Below are positions 1 to 9,154 of a DNA stretch of 64,000 bases, piece after piece (the first letter of the stretch is position 1; each line of letters begins with the position of its first letter). Position numbers and translations under genes: made by a program. This DNA comes from Chromatiales bacterium (GTDB lineage: Bacteria > Pseudomonadota > Gammaproteobacteria > Steroidobacterales > GCA-2729495). Below the pieces are notes generated by a model, which did no database searches, was not told the DNA's origin, and was given only the letters and a program-made list of their open reading frames with translations. Location: contig JACKNI010000001.1 in assembly GCA_024234935.1 (NCBI GenBank), forward strand, positions 744,001-808,000. Direction: 5' to 3'.

Positions 1-599
1 AGTTCGCCGCCCCGGCTGCCGGGCAGCAGGGCCACCACTCGCCCCGTCTCCGGCAAACCGAGCGCCCGGCGTGCGGGTACGGGATCCGGGTCAGCCGGCA
101 GTTCATCGGCGAGCGGGTGACCGACGAAAACGGCTGGCACCTGGTGCCGCTGCAGGAACTCCGCCTCAAATGGGAGCAGGCACAACACATTGTCGCAGGC
201 TTCACGCAACACGCGAACCCGACCGCTGCGCCACGCCCATACGGAGGGCGACACATAGTGCACAGTCGGTATACCCGCTCTGCGCATCGTCCGCTCGATG
301 CGGAGGTTGAAATCCGGCGCATCGATGCCGATGTACAGGTCGGGCGGATCGGCGAGCAGACGCGCCTCGAGTTCGCGGATGATGCGCCGCAGACGCGGCA
401 GATGGCGTACGACCTCGGCAAGGCCCATCACGGCCAGTTCATCGCTATGCCGCCAGGCTTCTGCGCCGGCGGCCTGCATCAGTGGTCCGGCAATGCCGGC
501 AAAGCGGATTTCCGGATGCCGCGCATTTACGGCGTGGATCAGGCCGGCACCGAGCCGGTCTCCGGAAATCTCACCCGCAACGATGGCAATCCGCGACAT
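1..599 (-). CDS. lpxB: Lipid-A-disaccharide synthase, N-terminal part (cut by window edge)
   Basis: This GT19 enzyme joins UDP-2,3-diacylglucosamine to lipid X to form the lipid A disaccharide at the inner face of the inner membrane. About 199 of roughly 380 residues are present. My translation from the ATG at 599 gives the family landmarks in order: AGEISGD at the N-terminus, YIGIDAPDFN, HYVSPSVWAWR, FVGHPLAD and finally LLPGSRGGE at the edge. The gene starts 8 nt after the lpxA stop, so it is the last visible member of the lpxD-lpxA-lpxB run. It has no stop codon inside the window. Confidence 0.93.
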   Translation of the reverse strand, partial: MSRIAIVAGEISGDRLGAGLIHAVNARHPEIRFAGIAGPLMQAAGAEAWRHSDELAVMGLAEVVRHLPRLRRIIRELEARLLADPPDLYIGIDAPDFNLRIERTMRRAGIPTVHYVSPSVWAWRSGRVRVLREACDNVLCLLPFEAEFLQRHQVPAVFVGHPLADELPADPDPVPARRALGLPETGRVVALLPGSRGGE

Positions 600-607
600 G
601 CGGCGAG

Positions 608-1384
608 TCAGCGGATCAGGCTCCGCTCGGAGGAATCGATGAAATCGACCAGGATGCGCAGCTCTGGCTGGCTCTCCGCAAGCGCCGCGATCCGGTCACG
701 CGCCTCCGCCAGCTGCAGGCCATCGCGGTACAGGATCCGGTATGCGTCCTTCAGGTTGCGCAGCTGCTCGGTACTGAAACCGCGACGCTTGAGTCCTTCG
801 GTATTGATGCCATGCGGAGCAGTCGGCTGCCCCGCCACCATGACATAGGGCGGTACGTCACGGGTGATACCGGCAAAACCGCCGAGGAAGCTGTGTGCGC
901 CCAGCCGGCAGTACTGGTGGATCGCAGAGAACCCACTGCAGATCACGTGATCGCCAACCTGTACATGGCCGGCAAGCGTCGTGTTATTGGAGCAAATCAC
1001 ATCGTTGGCCAGGACGCAGTCATGGGCGATATGGACGTAGGCCATGATCCAGTTGTCGTTGCCGATACACGTGACACCCTTGTCCTGGGTCGTGCCGCGG
1101 TGAACCGTACAGAACTCACGGAAGGTGTTGCGGTCGCCGATCTCCAGCCGCGTCTCCTCACCGCCATACTTCTTGTCCTGCGGATCCTCGCCGATGACGG
1201 CAAAGCCGAAGATCCGGTTGTCGCGACCGATGGTTGCCGGCCCCTTGAGCAGCGCATGGGCACCGATTGTGGTACCCGCGCCGACATGCACGCCAGGACC
1301 GATGATGGCGTATGGGCCGACGCTGACACTGCTGTCGAGTTCGGCCTCGGCCGATACGATCGCGGTTGGATGAATTGCAGTCAC
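608..1384 (-). CDS. lpxA: Acyl-ACP--UDP-N-acetylglucosamine O-acyltransferase
   Basis: It catalyses the first step of lipid A synthesis, moving a 3-hydroxyacyl chain from ACP to the 3-OH of UDP-GlcNAc in the cytoplasm. The 258 residues match the family length. The N-terminal half is a left-handed beta-helix of hexapeptide repeats (IHPTAIV, VGPYAII and similar), and the region HIAHDCVLAND carries the expected catalytic histidine. The start is GTG, placed directly after the TGA of lpxD with no gap. In most gammaproteobacteria fabZ lies between lpxD and lpxA; here it is missing. Confidence 0.95.
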   Translation of the reverse strand: MTAIHPTAIVSAEAELDSSVSVGPYAIIGPGVHVGAGTTIGAHALLKGPATIGRDNRIFGFAVIGEDPQDKKYGGEETRLEIGDRNTFREFCTVHRGTTQDKGVTCIGNDNWIMAYVHIAHDCVLANDVICSNNTTLAGHVQVGDHVICSGFSAIHQYCRLGAHSFLGGFAGITRDVPPYVMVAGQPTAPHGINTEGLKRRGFSTEQLRNLKDAYRILYRDGLQLAEARDRIAALAESQPELRILVDFIDSSERSLIR

Positions 1385-2413
1385 TCAGGAGTCCCGGTTG
1401 ATGCGCTTTTCGACGGCCCGAAGCCGGCGCGCAAGTTCGTCAAGCTGACCAAATCGCACCATGTTCCTGCGCCAGCGCTGCAGGGTATCCGCAGGCGTAC
1501 CGCCACCGGCATAGATACCTGGTTTCAGCAATGAACCCGTCACGCTCGTCCCGCCACCGATTACGACGTCATCAGCAATGACGATATGACCAGCAATGGC
1601 AGCCCTTCCGCCGATCGTGCAGCGTGCGCCGATGATCGTACTGCCGGATATGCCAGCCTGGCCGGCAATCACCGTATGCGCACCGATGCGCACATTGTGC
1701 CCGACCTGTATCTGGTTATCGAGCTTGACACCATCAGCGACAAACGTATCGCCGATTGCACCGCGATCGATGGTCGTGCAGGCACCGATCTCGACATCGT
1801 CACCAATAACCACGCCGCCAATCTGCGGTACCTTGAGCTGGCTGCCGTCGCGTTCACGCGCAAAACCGAAGCCATCCGCGCCGATGACAGCACCCGAATG
1901 AATGATGCAGCGACTGCCGAGCCTGACACCCGTGTAGATCACTGCACCAGCGCAGATGCGGGTACCTGCGCCGACTTCCACACCTTCACCGATGACCACA
2001 TTCGCGCCGATGCTCACCCGTTCGCCAAGCGACACCCTGTCAGCAAGCACGGCACCGGCATCGATCTGGCAACTCGACGGGACCAGGGTCGCGGCACCAA
2101 GTACAGCAGCCGCATGGATACCCGGCCGCAGCGGTGGCACGGGATGCAGCTCTGCGGCGACCCGCGCATAGACTGCGTAGGGATCCTGCGCAACGAGAAC
2201 AGCAACGGGACACCCGGCCGCATCCGCGGTACGGAGTATCACGGCTGTCGCCCGCGTAGAGGCCAACTGGGAGCGGTAAACGGGGTTGGCGAGAAAACTG
2301 ATGGAACCCGGCGCCGCCGAAGCGAGCGTGGCAACCCCGTGCACGACGCTGTCCGGGTCGCCGCGCAATTCACAGCCGTAGCGGACGGCCAGCTGACCCA
2401 GTGTCATACCCAT
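1385..2413 (-). CDS. lpxD: UDP-3-O-(3-hydroxyacyl)glucosamine N-acyltransferase
   Basis: It adds the second 3-hydroxyacyl chain, at the 2-amino group of the UDP-glucosamine intermediate of lipid A. The 342-residue protein has the N-terminal uridine-binding LpxD domain (about residues 1-100), then a long hexapeptide beta-helix with the expected histidine segment QIQVGHNVRIGAHTVIAG. A second in-frame ATG lies two codons after the annotated one, so the start may be 6 nt shorter. It lies downstream of skp and runs directly into lpxA. Confidence 0.95.
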   Translation of the reverse strand: MGMTLGQLAVRYGCELRGDPDSVVHGVATLASAAPGSISFLANPVYRSQLASTRATAVILRTADAAGCPVAVLVAQDPYAVYARVAAELHPVPPLRPGIHAAAVLGAATLVPSSCQIDAGAVLADRVSLGERVSIGANVVIGEGVEVGAGTRICAGAVIYTGVRLGSRCIIHSGAVIGADGFGFARERDGSQLKVPQIGGVVIGDDVEIGACTTIDRGAIGDTFVADGVKLDNQIQVGHNVRIGAHTVIAGQAGISGSTIIGARCTIGGRAAIAGHIVIADDVVIGGGTSVTGSLLKPGIYAGGGTPADTLQRWRRNMVRFGQLDELARRLRAVEKRINRDS

Positions 2414-2464
2414 GGAATCAAGCGCATCAGGCGGCCCGCTGGCGCCGGCCGGCGCGCCAGTGCC

Positions 2465-3013
2465 TCAGGGCTTGGCTGGCGCTTTGGCAGCACCCGACCG
2501 ACTCTGCAGGGCCTGCAATACCTGCGCGGTGACATCGAGGCCCGGACTCACATACAGGGCATCGCTGATGATCAGGTCATACCCGCCCTGACGGGCAAAG
2601 CTCTCCACTTCTCCAAGCAGATTGACGCGCAGCTTGCCGAGTTCCTCGTTCTTGCGGTTGTTAAGGTCCTCACGGAGTTCATCGAGCTGGCGTGTCAGGT
2701 CACGCTCGTCGCGCCGCATGTCGTTCTCCGCGTTGCGACGCTCGTCGGCACCCATCACTGCCGCATCCTTCTGCATCTTGTCGGCGCGGTCCTTGAATGC
2801 CTTCTGCTTGGCCAGCAGATCACGTTGCCGCGGGGCAAATTCATTCTCGAGTGAACGATTTGCCGCATTGGCCTGTGGCGACTCGGCCAGCAAACGCGCC
2901 ACGTTGACGAAGCCCACCTTGAGCGGTTTCGCCGCCTGCGCCAGTACGACCTGCGGTACGGCCAGCAAACCGGTTATCGTCGCCAGCACCGCCCACTTCC
3001 TGATCTGCAACAT
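2465..3013 (-). CDS. skp: Periplasmic OmpH/Skp-family chaperone
   Basis: Skp binds unfolded outer-membrane proteins in the periplasm and hands them to the BAM complex. I chose the ATG at 3013 because AGGGA stands 7 nt upstream; the frame stays open further but has no good ribosome site. The resulting 182 residues begin with a signal peptide ending near VVLAQA. They continue with the KVGFVNVARLL segment and a long charged helical region rich in K, E and R, as in Skp coiled-coil arms. The gene lies directly downstream of bamA on the same strand, as is usual. Confidence 0.93.
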   Translation of the reverse strand: MLQIRKWAVLATITGLLAVPQVVLAQAAKPLKVGFVNVARLLAESPQANAANRSLENEFAPRQRDLLAKQKAFKDRADKMQKDAAVMGADERRNAENDMRRDERDLTRQLDELREDLNNRKNEELGKLRVNLLGEVESFARQGGYDLIISDALYVSPGLDVTAQVLQALQSRSGAAKAPAKP

Positions 3014-3106
3014 CGTAATTCCCTGTTTCATTAAGAGTTTAAGTTCCGGCGGCTGCCGCCGCCATCCCGGATCCCGCACCTGAAATTGTTCTTAACACGC
3101 CCGGAC

Positions 3107-5524
3107 CTAGAACGCACCACCGATCGAGAACTGGAATCGCTCGGTCTTGTCACCCCACAAAGTGGTGGTACCGTCGTCAGCATCCATCGGGAAAGCATAG
3201 CTGAAACGGAACAACCCAAGGGGCGCCAGCCATTGGGCCGATATGCCGTAAGAACGCTTCAGGTTGCTCGCATCGAAATGATAGTCGATCGGTTGAAGCT
3301 GTTTGTCGTAAAACTGGACATCGCCAACCGAATAGACGTTACCCATGTCGAAAAACAGGGTAAATCGCGACTTGGCCTCCCACTTCTCCGGAATCGGCAG
3401 CAGCAGCTCGACCTGACCCGCCGTCAGCAGGTCGCCGCCATAGGGTCTGCCGAACGTATCCTTGGGGCCCAGGTCGTTTTCCCGGTAACCACGCACCGTA
3501 TCCGGACCACCTGCAAAGTAGTTTCTGTATGGCGGCAATGAAGTCGTATCACCGAGCGCCGCGCCATAACCGAGGTCGAGGCTGAACAGGAAGGTTGCCC
3601 AGCGGTTGACCGGCAGGTATTTCTGGAAATTGTAGTTGAGTGTGTAGTACTCGACATCACTGCCCGGAACCGTAACGTTGGCGGTCAGCCGATGGCGGGC
3701 ACCACGGTCCGCAAACAAGCCGCGGTTGCGGGTGTCGTAGACCCAGCCTGCCAGCAACTCGACGGTATCGAACTTGGTGGTGTATATCGCACCACCCGGC
3801 ACGATATCAGTCGTACTGTTACCGTTATTGCGCACCCACCGCTGCGCCTGCTCGGTCTGGAAGCTGTCGCTGAGCAACTCGGAACTCTGCAGCGTGCCGC
3901 CGAAGATGAGCCGCTGGTACTCGGTGACCGGATAACTGTATTCGGCAGACACGGACAGGGTCTTGGTCGAAAAGTCGGACGCATCCGAGGTGAACTGCGT
4001 GATGTCGCGATAGGCAAGGCTGATCGTACGACTGACCTCATTGATCGTCGTGTAGGGGTCCGTGTAGGAAAGCCCGTAGACAGTACGGTACTGACCTGTA
4101 TTGACATCGGCCTGAACGCGGTTGCCGCTGCCCATGAAATTGGTGTGCACGAAGTTCCCGTTGAATATCAGCTTCTGCGACTGGGAATAGCCAACACCGC
4201 CGCCAAACTGCCCCGGGAGGCCCTCCTTGATGTCGAAATCCAGATCAACGAGATCCGGCGTACCCGGCACCGGATTGGTGGTTTCCTCCACCTTCTCGAT
4301 ATAAGGCAAACGCTGCAGACGGATCTTCGAGCGCTCCAGCCGGCTGTTCGACAGGTAGCCGTCCTCCAGTTGCCGAACCTCGCGCCGCAACACCTCATCG
4401 TTGATGGAAGATGTGCCGTTGAAATTGATACGCCGCACGTAGACGCGGTTCTTCGGTTCGACATAGAGCGTGATCGCCGCGGTCTTGGCCTCCCGGTCAA
4501 GCTCCGGCACTGGATCGACGCTGGCGAATGCGTAGCCCTCTTCACTCAGGCGCAGGCGGATCATGTCCGCGCTCTGCGTAATCAGTTGCTGCGAATAGCC
4601 CTGCCCGGGCTTGACCCGTATAAACGGATTGAGCTGCGCCTCCGACAGCACCAGATCTCCGGCGAGACGTACATCGCTGATCCTGTAGCGATCGCCTTCG
4701 AGCAGATTGATCGTAACGAAAATATCCCGTTTGTCGGGAGATATCGCCACCTGGGTCGACTCGATGTTGAAATCGGCAAAACCCCTGTCCATGTAAAAGG
4801 AGCGCAGCGTTTCCAGATCCCCGGACAGCGCTTCGCGCGAATAGCGATCGTCCTGCCTGATGAACGACAGCCAGGTCGGTGTCTTCAGCTCGAATCGCTC
4901 GAGAATTTCCTTGTCGCTGAAGCTGTGATTGCCGACCAGATTGATTTGCCTGATCCGGGCGCGGTCGCCTTCCTTGATCGTGATGGCGATTGCGACCTTG
5001 TTGTCCGGCAAGGTTTCGACGGCCGTTGTTACCTTTGCCGCATATTTGCCACGACTGAAATACTGGTCGGTCAGCGACTGCTCGACCTCATCCAGCACGG
5101 ACTGGTTGAAGATACGGCCCTGCTTGAGGCCGATCCTCGCCAGCGGTTCCTGCAGGTCTTCAGTCTTGATGTCCTTGTTGCCGGTTATCGAGAAACTTGC
5201 AATCGACGGGCGCTCCGACACGGCAATGATCAGGGTTCCACTATCCCAGCGTATCTCGACATCGCGAAAGAAACCGGTGCCATACACTGCCCGGATGGCC
5301 TCCTGGATACGACCCTGATCGATGCGGTCACCGATATTTACCGGCAGGTAATTGAACACCGTGCCTTCGGCGATCCGCTGCAGGCCTTCGACGCGGATAT
5401 TGCGCACCACCAGATCATCGGCATCAGGGGCCGCAACCTGGCCGTGTGCGACCAGTGCCAGCAGCAGCAAGGCCGGTACAAACAGCAGGCGCGCAAATCG
5501 ATAACCCGGCGAAAACAGACCCAT
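3107..5524 (-). CDS. bamA: Outer-membrane protein assembly factor BamA
   Basis: BamA is the Omp85-family core of the BAM machine that folds beta-barrel proteins into the outer membrane. The 805 residues match the family. A signal peptide ends near VAHGQ, five POTRA repeats follow (first one starting at VVRNIRVEGLQRI), and the C-terminal half is a barrel that includes the VRGYRENDLGP lid-lock type motif and ends in the aromatic FSIGGAF. I prefer the ATG at 5524 over the adjacent GTG at 5527. The gene follows rseP after 7 nt. Confidence 0.96.
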   Translation of the reverse strand: MGLFSPGYRFARLLFVPALLLLALVAHGQVAAPDADDLVVRNIRVEGLQRIAEGTVFNYLPVNIGDRIDQGRIQEAIRAVYGTGFFRDVEIRWDSGTLIIAVSERPSIASFSITGNKDIKTEDLQEPLARIGLKQGRIFNQSVLDEVEQSLTDQYFSRGKYAAKVTTAVETLPDNKVAIAITIKEGDRARIRQINLVGNHSFSDKEILERFELKTPTWLSFIRQDDRYSREALSGDLETLRSFYMDRGFADFNIESTQVAISPDKRDIFVTINLLEGDRYRISDVRLAGDLVLSEAQLNPFIRVKPGQGYSQQLITQSADMIRLRLSEEGYAFASVDPVPELDREAKTAAITLYVEPKNRVYVRRINFNGTSSINDEVLRREVRQLEDGYLSNSRLERSKIRLQRLPYIEKVEETTNPVPGTPDLVDLDFDIKEGLPGQFGGGVGYSQSQKLIFNGNFVHTNFMGSGNRVQADVNTGQYRTVYGLSYTDPYTTINEVSRTISLAYRDITQFTSDASDFSTKTLSVSAEYSYPVTEYQRLIFGGTLQSSELLSDSFQTEQAQRWVRNNGNSTTDIVPGGAIYTTKFDTVELLAGWVYDTRNRGLFADRGARHRLTANVTVPGSDVEYYTLNYNFQKYLPVNRWATFLFSLDLGYGAALGDTTSLPPYRNYFAGGPDTVRGYRENDLGPKDTFGRPYGGDLLTAGQVELLLPIPEKWEAKSRFTLFFDMGNVYSVGDVQFYDKQLQPIDYHFDASNLKRSYGISAQWLAPLGLFRFSYAFPMDADDGTTTLWGDKTERFQFSIGGAF

Positions 5525-5531
5525 CACTGAC

Positions 5532-6911
5532 TCAGCCGAGCAATCTGGAAATATCGTTGTAAAAAGCGAAGCTCATCAGGAGCAGCAGCAGGCCGATGCC
5601 CACTTGCTGCCCGATCATCTGCGCACGTTCCGACAAGGGGCTGCCCTTCAACTGCTCGGCCAGCGTGTAGACGATTTGACCGCCATCAAGCATCGGCACA
5701 GGCAGCAGATTGAGTACACCGAGACTGATACTGACCACTGCAAGAAAACCCAGAAATGCCGAAATCCCGATGCTCGCACTATAGCCTGCATATTGGGCGA
5801 TATTGATCGGACCACTGATATTCTTTACCGAAACATCACCAACCAGCATCCGCCAGATCATGCGCAGCGTCAGCGCGCTCATCTCCCAGGTCCTGACAGA
5901 GGCACGTTGCAGGGCTTCAAGGGGCGCATAACGCTCCTCGGCGCGCATGCTGTCGAATTCGCCGGGTGACAGCAGAACCGCGGCACCGATACGGCCAATT
6001 GAACCGGCATCGCTGTCCACCGCTTCCACATCGACCGGCAGATCCAGCTCTTCCTCAGCCCTCTCCAACTTGACTTCAATACGCTGTCCGGGGCGGGCAC
6101 GTATCATTTCCACCCATTCCGCCCAGTTGCCCACAGCGATACCATCGACCGCCAGCACCCGGTCACCGGACTGGATACCGGCACGCTCGGCAGGGCCGCC
6201 CGCAACCAGCTCACCGATAACCGCATCCGGGACGGGCCTCCAGGGCCTGAAGCCGAGCTTCACAAACAACTGCCCCGGCTCCGTCAACTCGGACTCAAGG
6301 CCTGCTGTCTGCAGCACCACCCGCCGCACTGCCGGCGACTCGGCACCATTCCTCCAACTCACATCGAGACGAATCGCTCCGTTGGTCAGCAGTTCATCCA
6401 GCATGCCCAACGTGGCGGACTCCCAGGTCAGAACGCGCCGCGTCCCGACCGAAACGATGGTGTCGCCTTCGCTCAACCCGGCACTCGCGGCCACTGACCC
6501 GGGGTCGACGGCACCGATCACTGGCTTGATGCCCGGCACACCGTGCATGAACATCAGCGTATAGGCGAGCACGGCAAAAACCAGATTGAACGCCGGCCCG
6601 GCAAACAGAACGGCCATGCGCACCGGTCCCGACTGCCGGTTGAATGCGCGCCCGCGCTCGGCAAAGCTCACCGCACAATCCCGTTCGTCAAGCAGTTTCA
6701 CATAGCCGCCAAGCGGTATCGCCGACAGGCAGTATTCAGTCTGGTCAGCACCGGCACGGCGGGACCAGAGCACCTGCCCGAAACCAATCGAGTAACGCAA
6801 AACCTTCACACCAAACAGGCGGGCAACGGCGTAGTGCCCGAATTCGTGTACCGCTACAAGCAGCGCGATGGCCGCAATGAAGGCGAGCAGGGAATTGAGA
6901 ATGGTTGGCAT
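5532..6911 (-). CDS. rseP: Site-2 zinc protease RseP (sigma-E pathway)
   Basis: RseP cuts the anti-sigma factor RseA inside the inner membrane after DegS cleavage, releasing sigma-E; it also clears remnant signal peptides. The 459-residue sequence shows the zinc motif HEFGH at residues 22-26 in the first membrane segment, two PDZ domains in the periplasmic part, and the third zinc-ligand motif LPVPMLDGGQ near residue 400. It sits between cdsA and bamA. The usual neighbour dxr is not found on either side. Confidence 0.95.
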   Translation of the reverse strand: MPTILNSLLAFIAAIALLVAVHEFGHYAVARLFGVKVLRYSIGFGQVLWSRRAGADQTEYCLSAIPLGGYVKLLDERDCAVSFAERGRAFNRQSGPVRMAVLFAGPAFNLVFAVLAYTLMFMHGVPGIKPVIGAVDPGSVAASAGLSEGDTIVSVGTRRVLTWESATLGMLDELLTNGAIRLDVSWRNGAESPAVRRVVLQTAGLESELTEPGQLFVKLGFRPWRPVPDAVIGELVAGGPAERAGIQSGDRVLAVDGIAVGNWAEWVEMIRARPGQRIEVKLERAEEELDLPVDVEAVDSDAGSIGRIGAAVLLSPGEFDSMRAEERYAPLEALQRASVRTWEMSALTLRMIWRMLVGDVSVKNISGPINIAQYAGYSASIGISAFLGFLAVVSISLGVLNLLPVPMLDGGQIVYTLAEQLKGSPLSERAQMIGQQVGIGLLLLLMSFAFYNDISRLLG

Positions 6912-6929
6912 GGCGTCAATACTAAGACA

Positions 6930-7742
6930 TCAGGCAGGGATCCGTCCCATCCACTGCAGCGCCAGCGCAAACAACGGGGTCGCCGCCGTGATGCTGTCAA
7001 TCCGGTCGAGGACACCGCCATGACCGGGAAACAGCCGGCCGCTGTCCTTGATGCCGACACTGCGCTTGAACATGCTCTCGGTCAGGTCACCGAGGATGGA
7101 TATCGCTGCCATGCACAGACCGAGCGGCAGCATGGCCGCCAGTGGCAGGCCAAGCAGGCCGCCGCCCAGACCTGCAACAAGTACCGCGCTGACCAGACCC
7201 CCACCGACCCCTTCGAGCGTCTTGCCTGGACTGACGCGCGGCGCCAGCTTCAGACGCCCCCAGCGATGCCCGGCAAAGTACGCGCCGATATCCGCAGCCC
7301 AGATGATCGCCAGAGCAAGCAGCAGCAGCGCCGGTCCCTGCCCCGCCACCTGCAGGATGCTCACCAGGCTGATCCAGGCCGGAACCAGGACGAAAACGCC
7401 AGCCAGTCCGGCGGCAATTGGCGAAATCGGCACCGGGTAGCGCAGGACCCAGACCAGCGCGGTTAACCACCACGCGAGCGCTGCCCATAGCACGAGCGAC
7501 AGGTCGAGCTGACGGGGAACGAGCACATAGACCGCTGCATAGGCGCCGGCCAGCAACAACAGCCACGCATAGCGCACCAGCGGATTTACCGCACCGAGAA
7601 ATGCCGACCATTCGCGAGCAGCGAGCAACATCAGCAACGCCGCCACACCGGTTGCCACGCTGCCGGGAGCGACAAAGAGAACTATCAGCAGAACCGTGAC
7701 CAGCACTGCCGCGGTTAGTACCCGCTTTATCAGTTCAGTCAC
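6930..7742 (-). CDS. cdsA: Phosphatidate cytidylyltransferase
   Basis: CdsA makes CDP-diacylglycerol from phosphatidate and CTP, the branch point of phospholipid synthesis in the inner membrane. The protein has about eight hydrophobic segments and the family signature near its C-terminus (FKRSVGIKDSGRLFPGHGG followed by DRID). I place the start at the GTG of 7742, giving VTELIKRVLTA, which resembles the usual N-terminus. A GTG at 7772 would add ten residues and cannot be excluded, since neither has a clear ribosome site. It follows uppS closely. Confidence 0.92.
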   Translation of the reverse strand: MTELIKRVLTAAVLVTVLLIVLFVAPGSVATGVAALLMLLAAREWSAFLGAVNPLVRYAWLLLLAGAYAAVYVLVPRQLDLSLVLWAALAWWLTALVWVLRYPVPISPIAAGLAGVFVLVPAWISLVSILQVAGQGPALLLLALAIIWAADIGAYFAGHRWGRLKLAPRVSPGKTLEGVGGGLVSAVLVAGLGGGLLGLPLAAMLPLGLCMAAISILGDLTESMFKRSVGIKDSGRLFPGHGGVLDRIDSITAATPLFALALQWMGRIPA

Positions 7743-7787
7743 GGGGATACCGCGACTCTGTCCGGAGCGCACGCCCCGCGGCGGTAC

Positions 7788-8537
7788 TCAATCGCCGATG
7801 GCCTCGAGCTGCCCGGTGACACCACCAAAGCGCCTCTGCCTGTGACTGAATGCGTCCAGTACCGCCACCAGTTCCTCCGCGTTGAAATCCGGCCAGAGGG
7901 TATCAGTGAAATGCAGCTCGGTATAAGCCAGATCCCACAGCAGAAAATTCGAAATACGCCGCTCACCACCGGTACGTATCAGCAGATCAGGAGCCGGCAG
8001 ACCCGCCAGGGCACGATGGCGGTCGATCAGTGACTCGTCGATATCAGCAGGATCGAGATCGCCGGATCTCAGTTTCTGACCAATCCGCCGCACGGCCTGA
8101 ACCATATCCCACTGGCCGCCATAGGCGACTGCAAGCACGAGCGTCATACGCGAGTTCGCCGCAGTCCGAGCCTCGGCATCGGCCATGCGCTTGCGCAAGA
8201 TCGTCGGCAGGCTGTCACGTGCACCGATAAAGCGCAGCTGTATGCCGTTTTCATGCAGGGCATCGACCTCGCGCTGCAGCACCTCGACGAACAGACGCAT
8301 GAGTGCATCGACCTCGCCCGGAGGCCGCTTCCAGTTTTCGCTGCTGAAGGCAAAAAGCGTCAGCACCTTTACATGCTGGGCGGCACAAGCCTCGATGACA
8401 GCGCGAGCGGCCTTGACGCCGGCACGGTGGCCAGCGTGACGGGGGCGCCCATGCGCGGTGGCCCAGCGCCCGTTCCCGTCCATGATCATGGCCACGTGGG
8501 CAGGCAGTACAGCCTGGAATTTATTGCTGCTGGTCAT
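7788..8537 (-). CDS. uppS: Undecaprenyl diphosphate synthase
   Basis: This cis-prenyltransferase extends farnesyl-PP with isopentenyl-PP to C55-PP, the lipid carrier for peptidoglycan and for the EPS made further right in this window. The 249 residues match the family. The catalytic aspartate is D20 in MIMDGNGRWA, and the C-terminal substrate-binding region LLIRTGGERRISNFLLWDLA is intact. It lies between frr and cdsA. In E. coli dxr would separate frr from uppS; here only 35 nt do. Confidence 0.95.
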   Translation of the reverse strand: MTSSNKFQAVLPAHVAMIMDGNGRWATAHGRPRHAGHRAGVKAARAVIEACAAQHVKVLTLFAFSSENWKRPPGEVDALMRLFVEVLQREVDALHENGIQLRFIGARDSLPTILRKRMADAEARTAANSRMTLVLAVAYGGQWDMVQAVRRIGQKLRSGDLDPADIDESLIDRHRALAGLPAPDLLIRTGGERRISNFLLWDLAYTELHFTDTLWPDFNAEELVAVLDAFSHRQRRFGGVTGQLEAIGD

Positions 8538-8572
8538 CGACGCTCAGATCTGTCTCAGAAGTTCCATAACTA

Positions 8573-9130
8573 TCAGAACTCCATGATTTCCTTCTGTTTA
8601 TCCTCAGAGATCTTCTCGATCTCAGCGACATGCTTGTCGGTAATCTCCTGGATCATCGCCTCGCCCTGATGCTCCTGATCCTCGTTGATCAGCTTGTCTT
8701 TCAGCAGTTCCTTGATGTCGTTGATGGCATCGCGCCTGACATTGCGTATGGCAACCCGGCCCTGCTCGGCTTCCTGGCGAACCAGCTTCGCAAGGTCCCG
8801 TCGCCGTTCTTCGGTAAGCACCGGCAGCGGCACACGGATCACCATGCCGGCACTGCGCGGCGTCAGGCCGAGATTCGCACTCATGATGGCTTTTTCTATC
8901 ACCGCCACCATCGATTTTTCCCAAGGCGTCACCGTCAGCGTGCGGGAATCTTCGATGGCAACGTTCGCGGTCTGCGTCAGCGGAACGCTGGTGCCGTAGT
9001 AATCAACGGTCAGGTGTTCGAGCAGGCTCGGGTGCGCGCGGCCGGTGCGGAGCTTTCGCAGGCCCTGCGACATTGCCACAACGCATTTGGCCATGCGCTG
9101 ATCAGCATCCTTTCTGATCTCATCGATCAC
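8573..9130 (-). CDS. frr: Ribosome recycling factor
   Basis: RRF works with EF-G to split the post-termination ribosome. The 185-residue length is standard. The N-terminal helix MIDEIRKDADQRMAK, the central domain II (HPSLLEHLTVDYYG onwards) and the C-terminal helix ending in KQKEIMEF are all recognisable. The start is GTG at 9130, chosen because GGAGG stands 7 nt upstream. It follows pyrH after 24 nt in the rpsB-tsf-pyrH-frr order conserved across bacteria. Confidence 0.96.
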   Translation of the reverse strand: MIDEIRKDADQRMAKCVVAMSQGLRKLRTGRAHPSLLEHLTVDYYGTSVPLTQTANVAIEDSRTLTVTPWEKSMVAVIEKAIMSANLGLTPRSAGMVIRVPLPVLTEERRRDLAKLVRQEAEQGRVAIRNVRRDAINDIKELLKDKLINEDQEHQGEAMIQEITDKHVAEIEKISEDKQKEIMEF

Positions 9131-9154
9131 GACATAACCTCCGGACTACACGAT

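Noticed and set aside
482..1534. Long plus-strand open frame of 350 residues across lpxB/lpxA
   Set aside because: It is antisense to clearly recognisable lpxA and lpxB, its sequence is low in hydrophobic order and matches no family I know. High-GC genes commonly leave such open shadows.
3692..5530. Plus-strand open frame of 612 residues opposite bamA
   Set aside because: It lies wholly antisense to bamA, whose POTRA and barrel motifs are unmistakable. Its composition is typical of a reverse-complement shadow.
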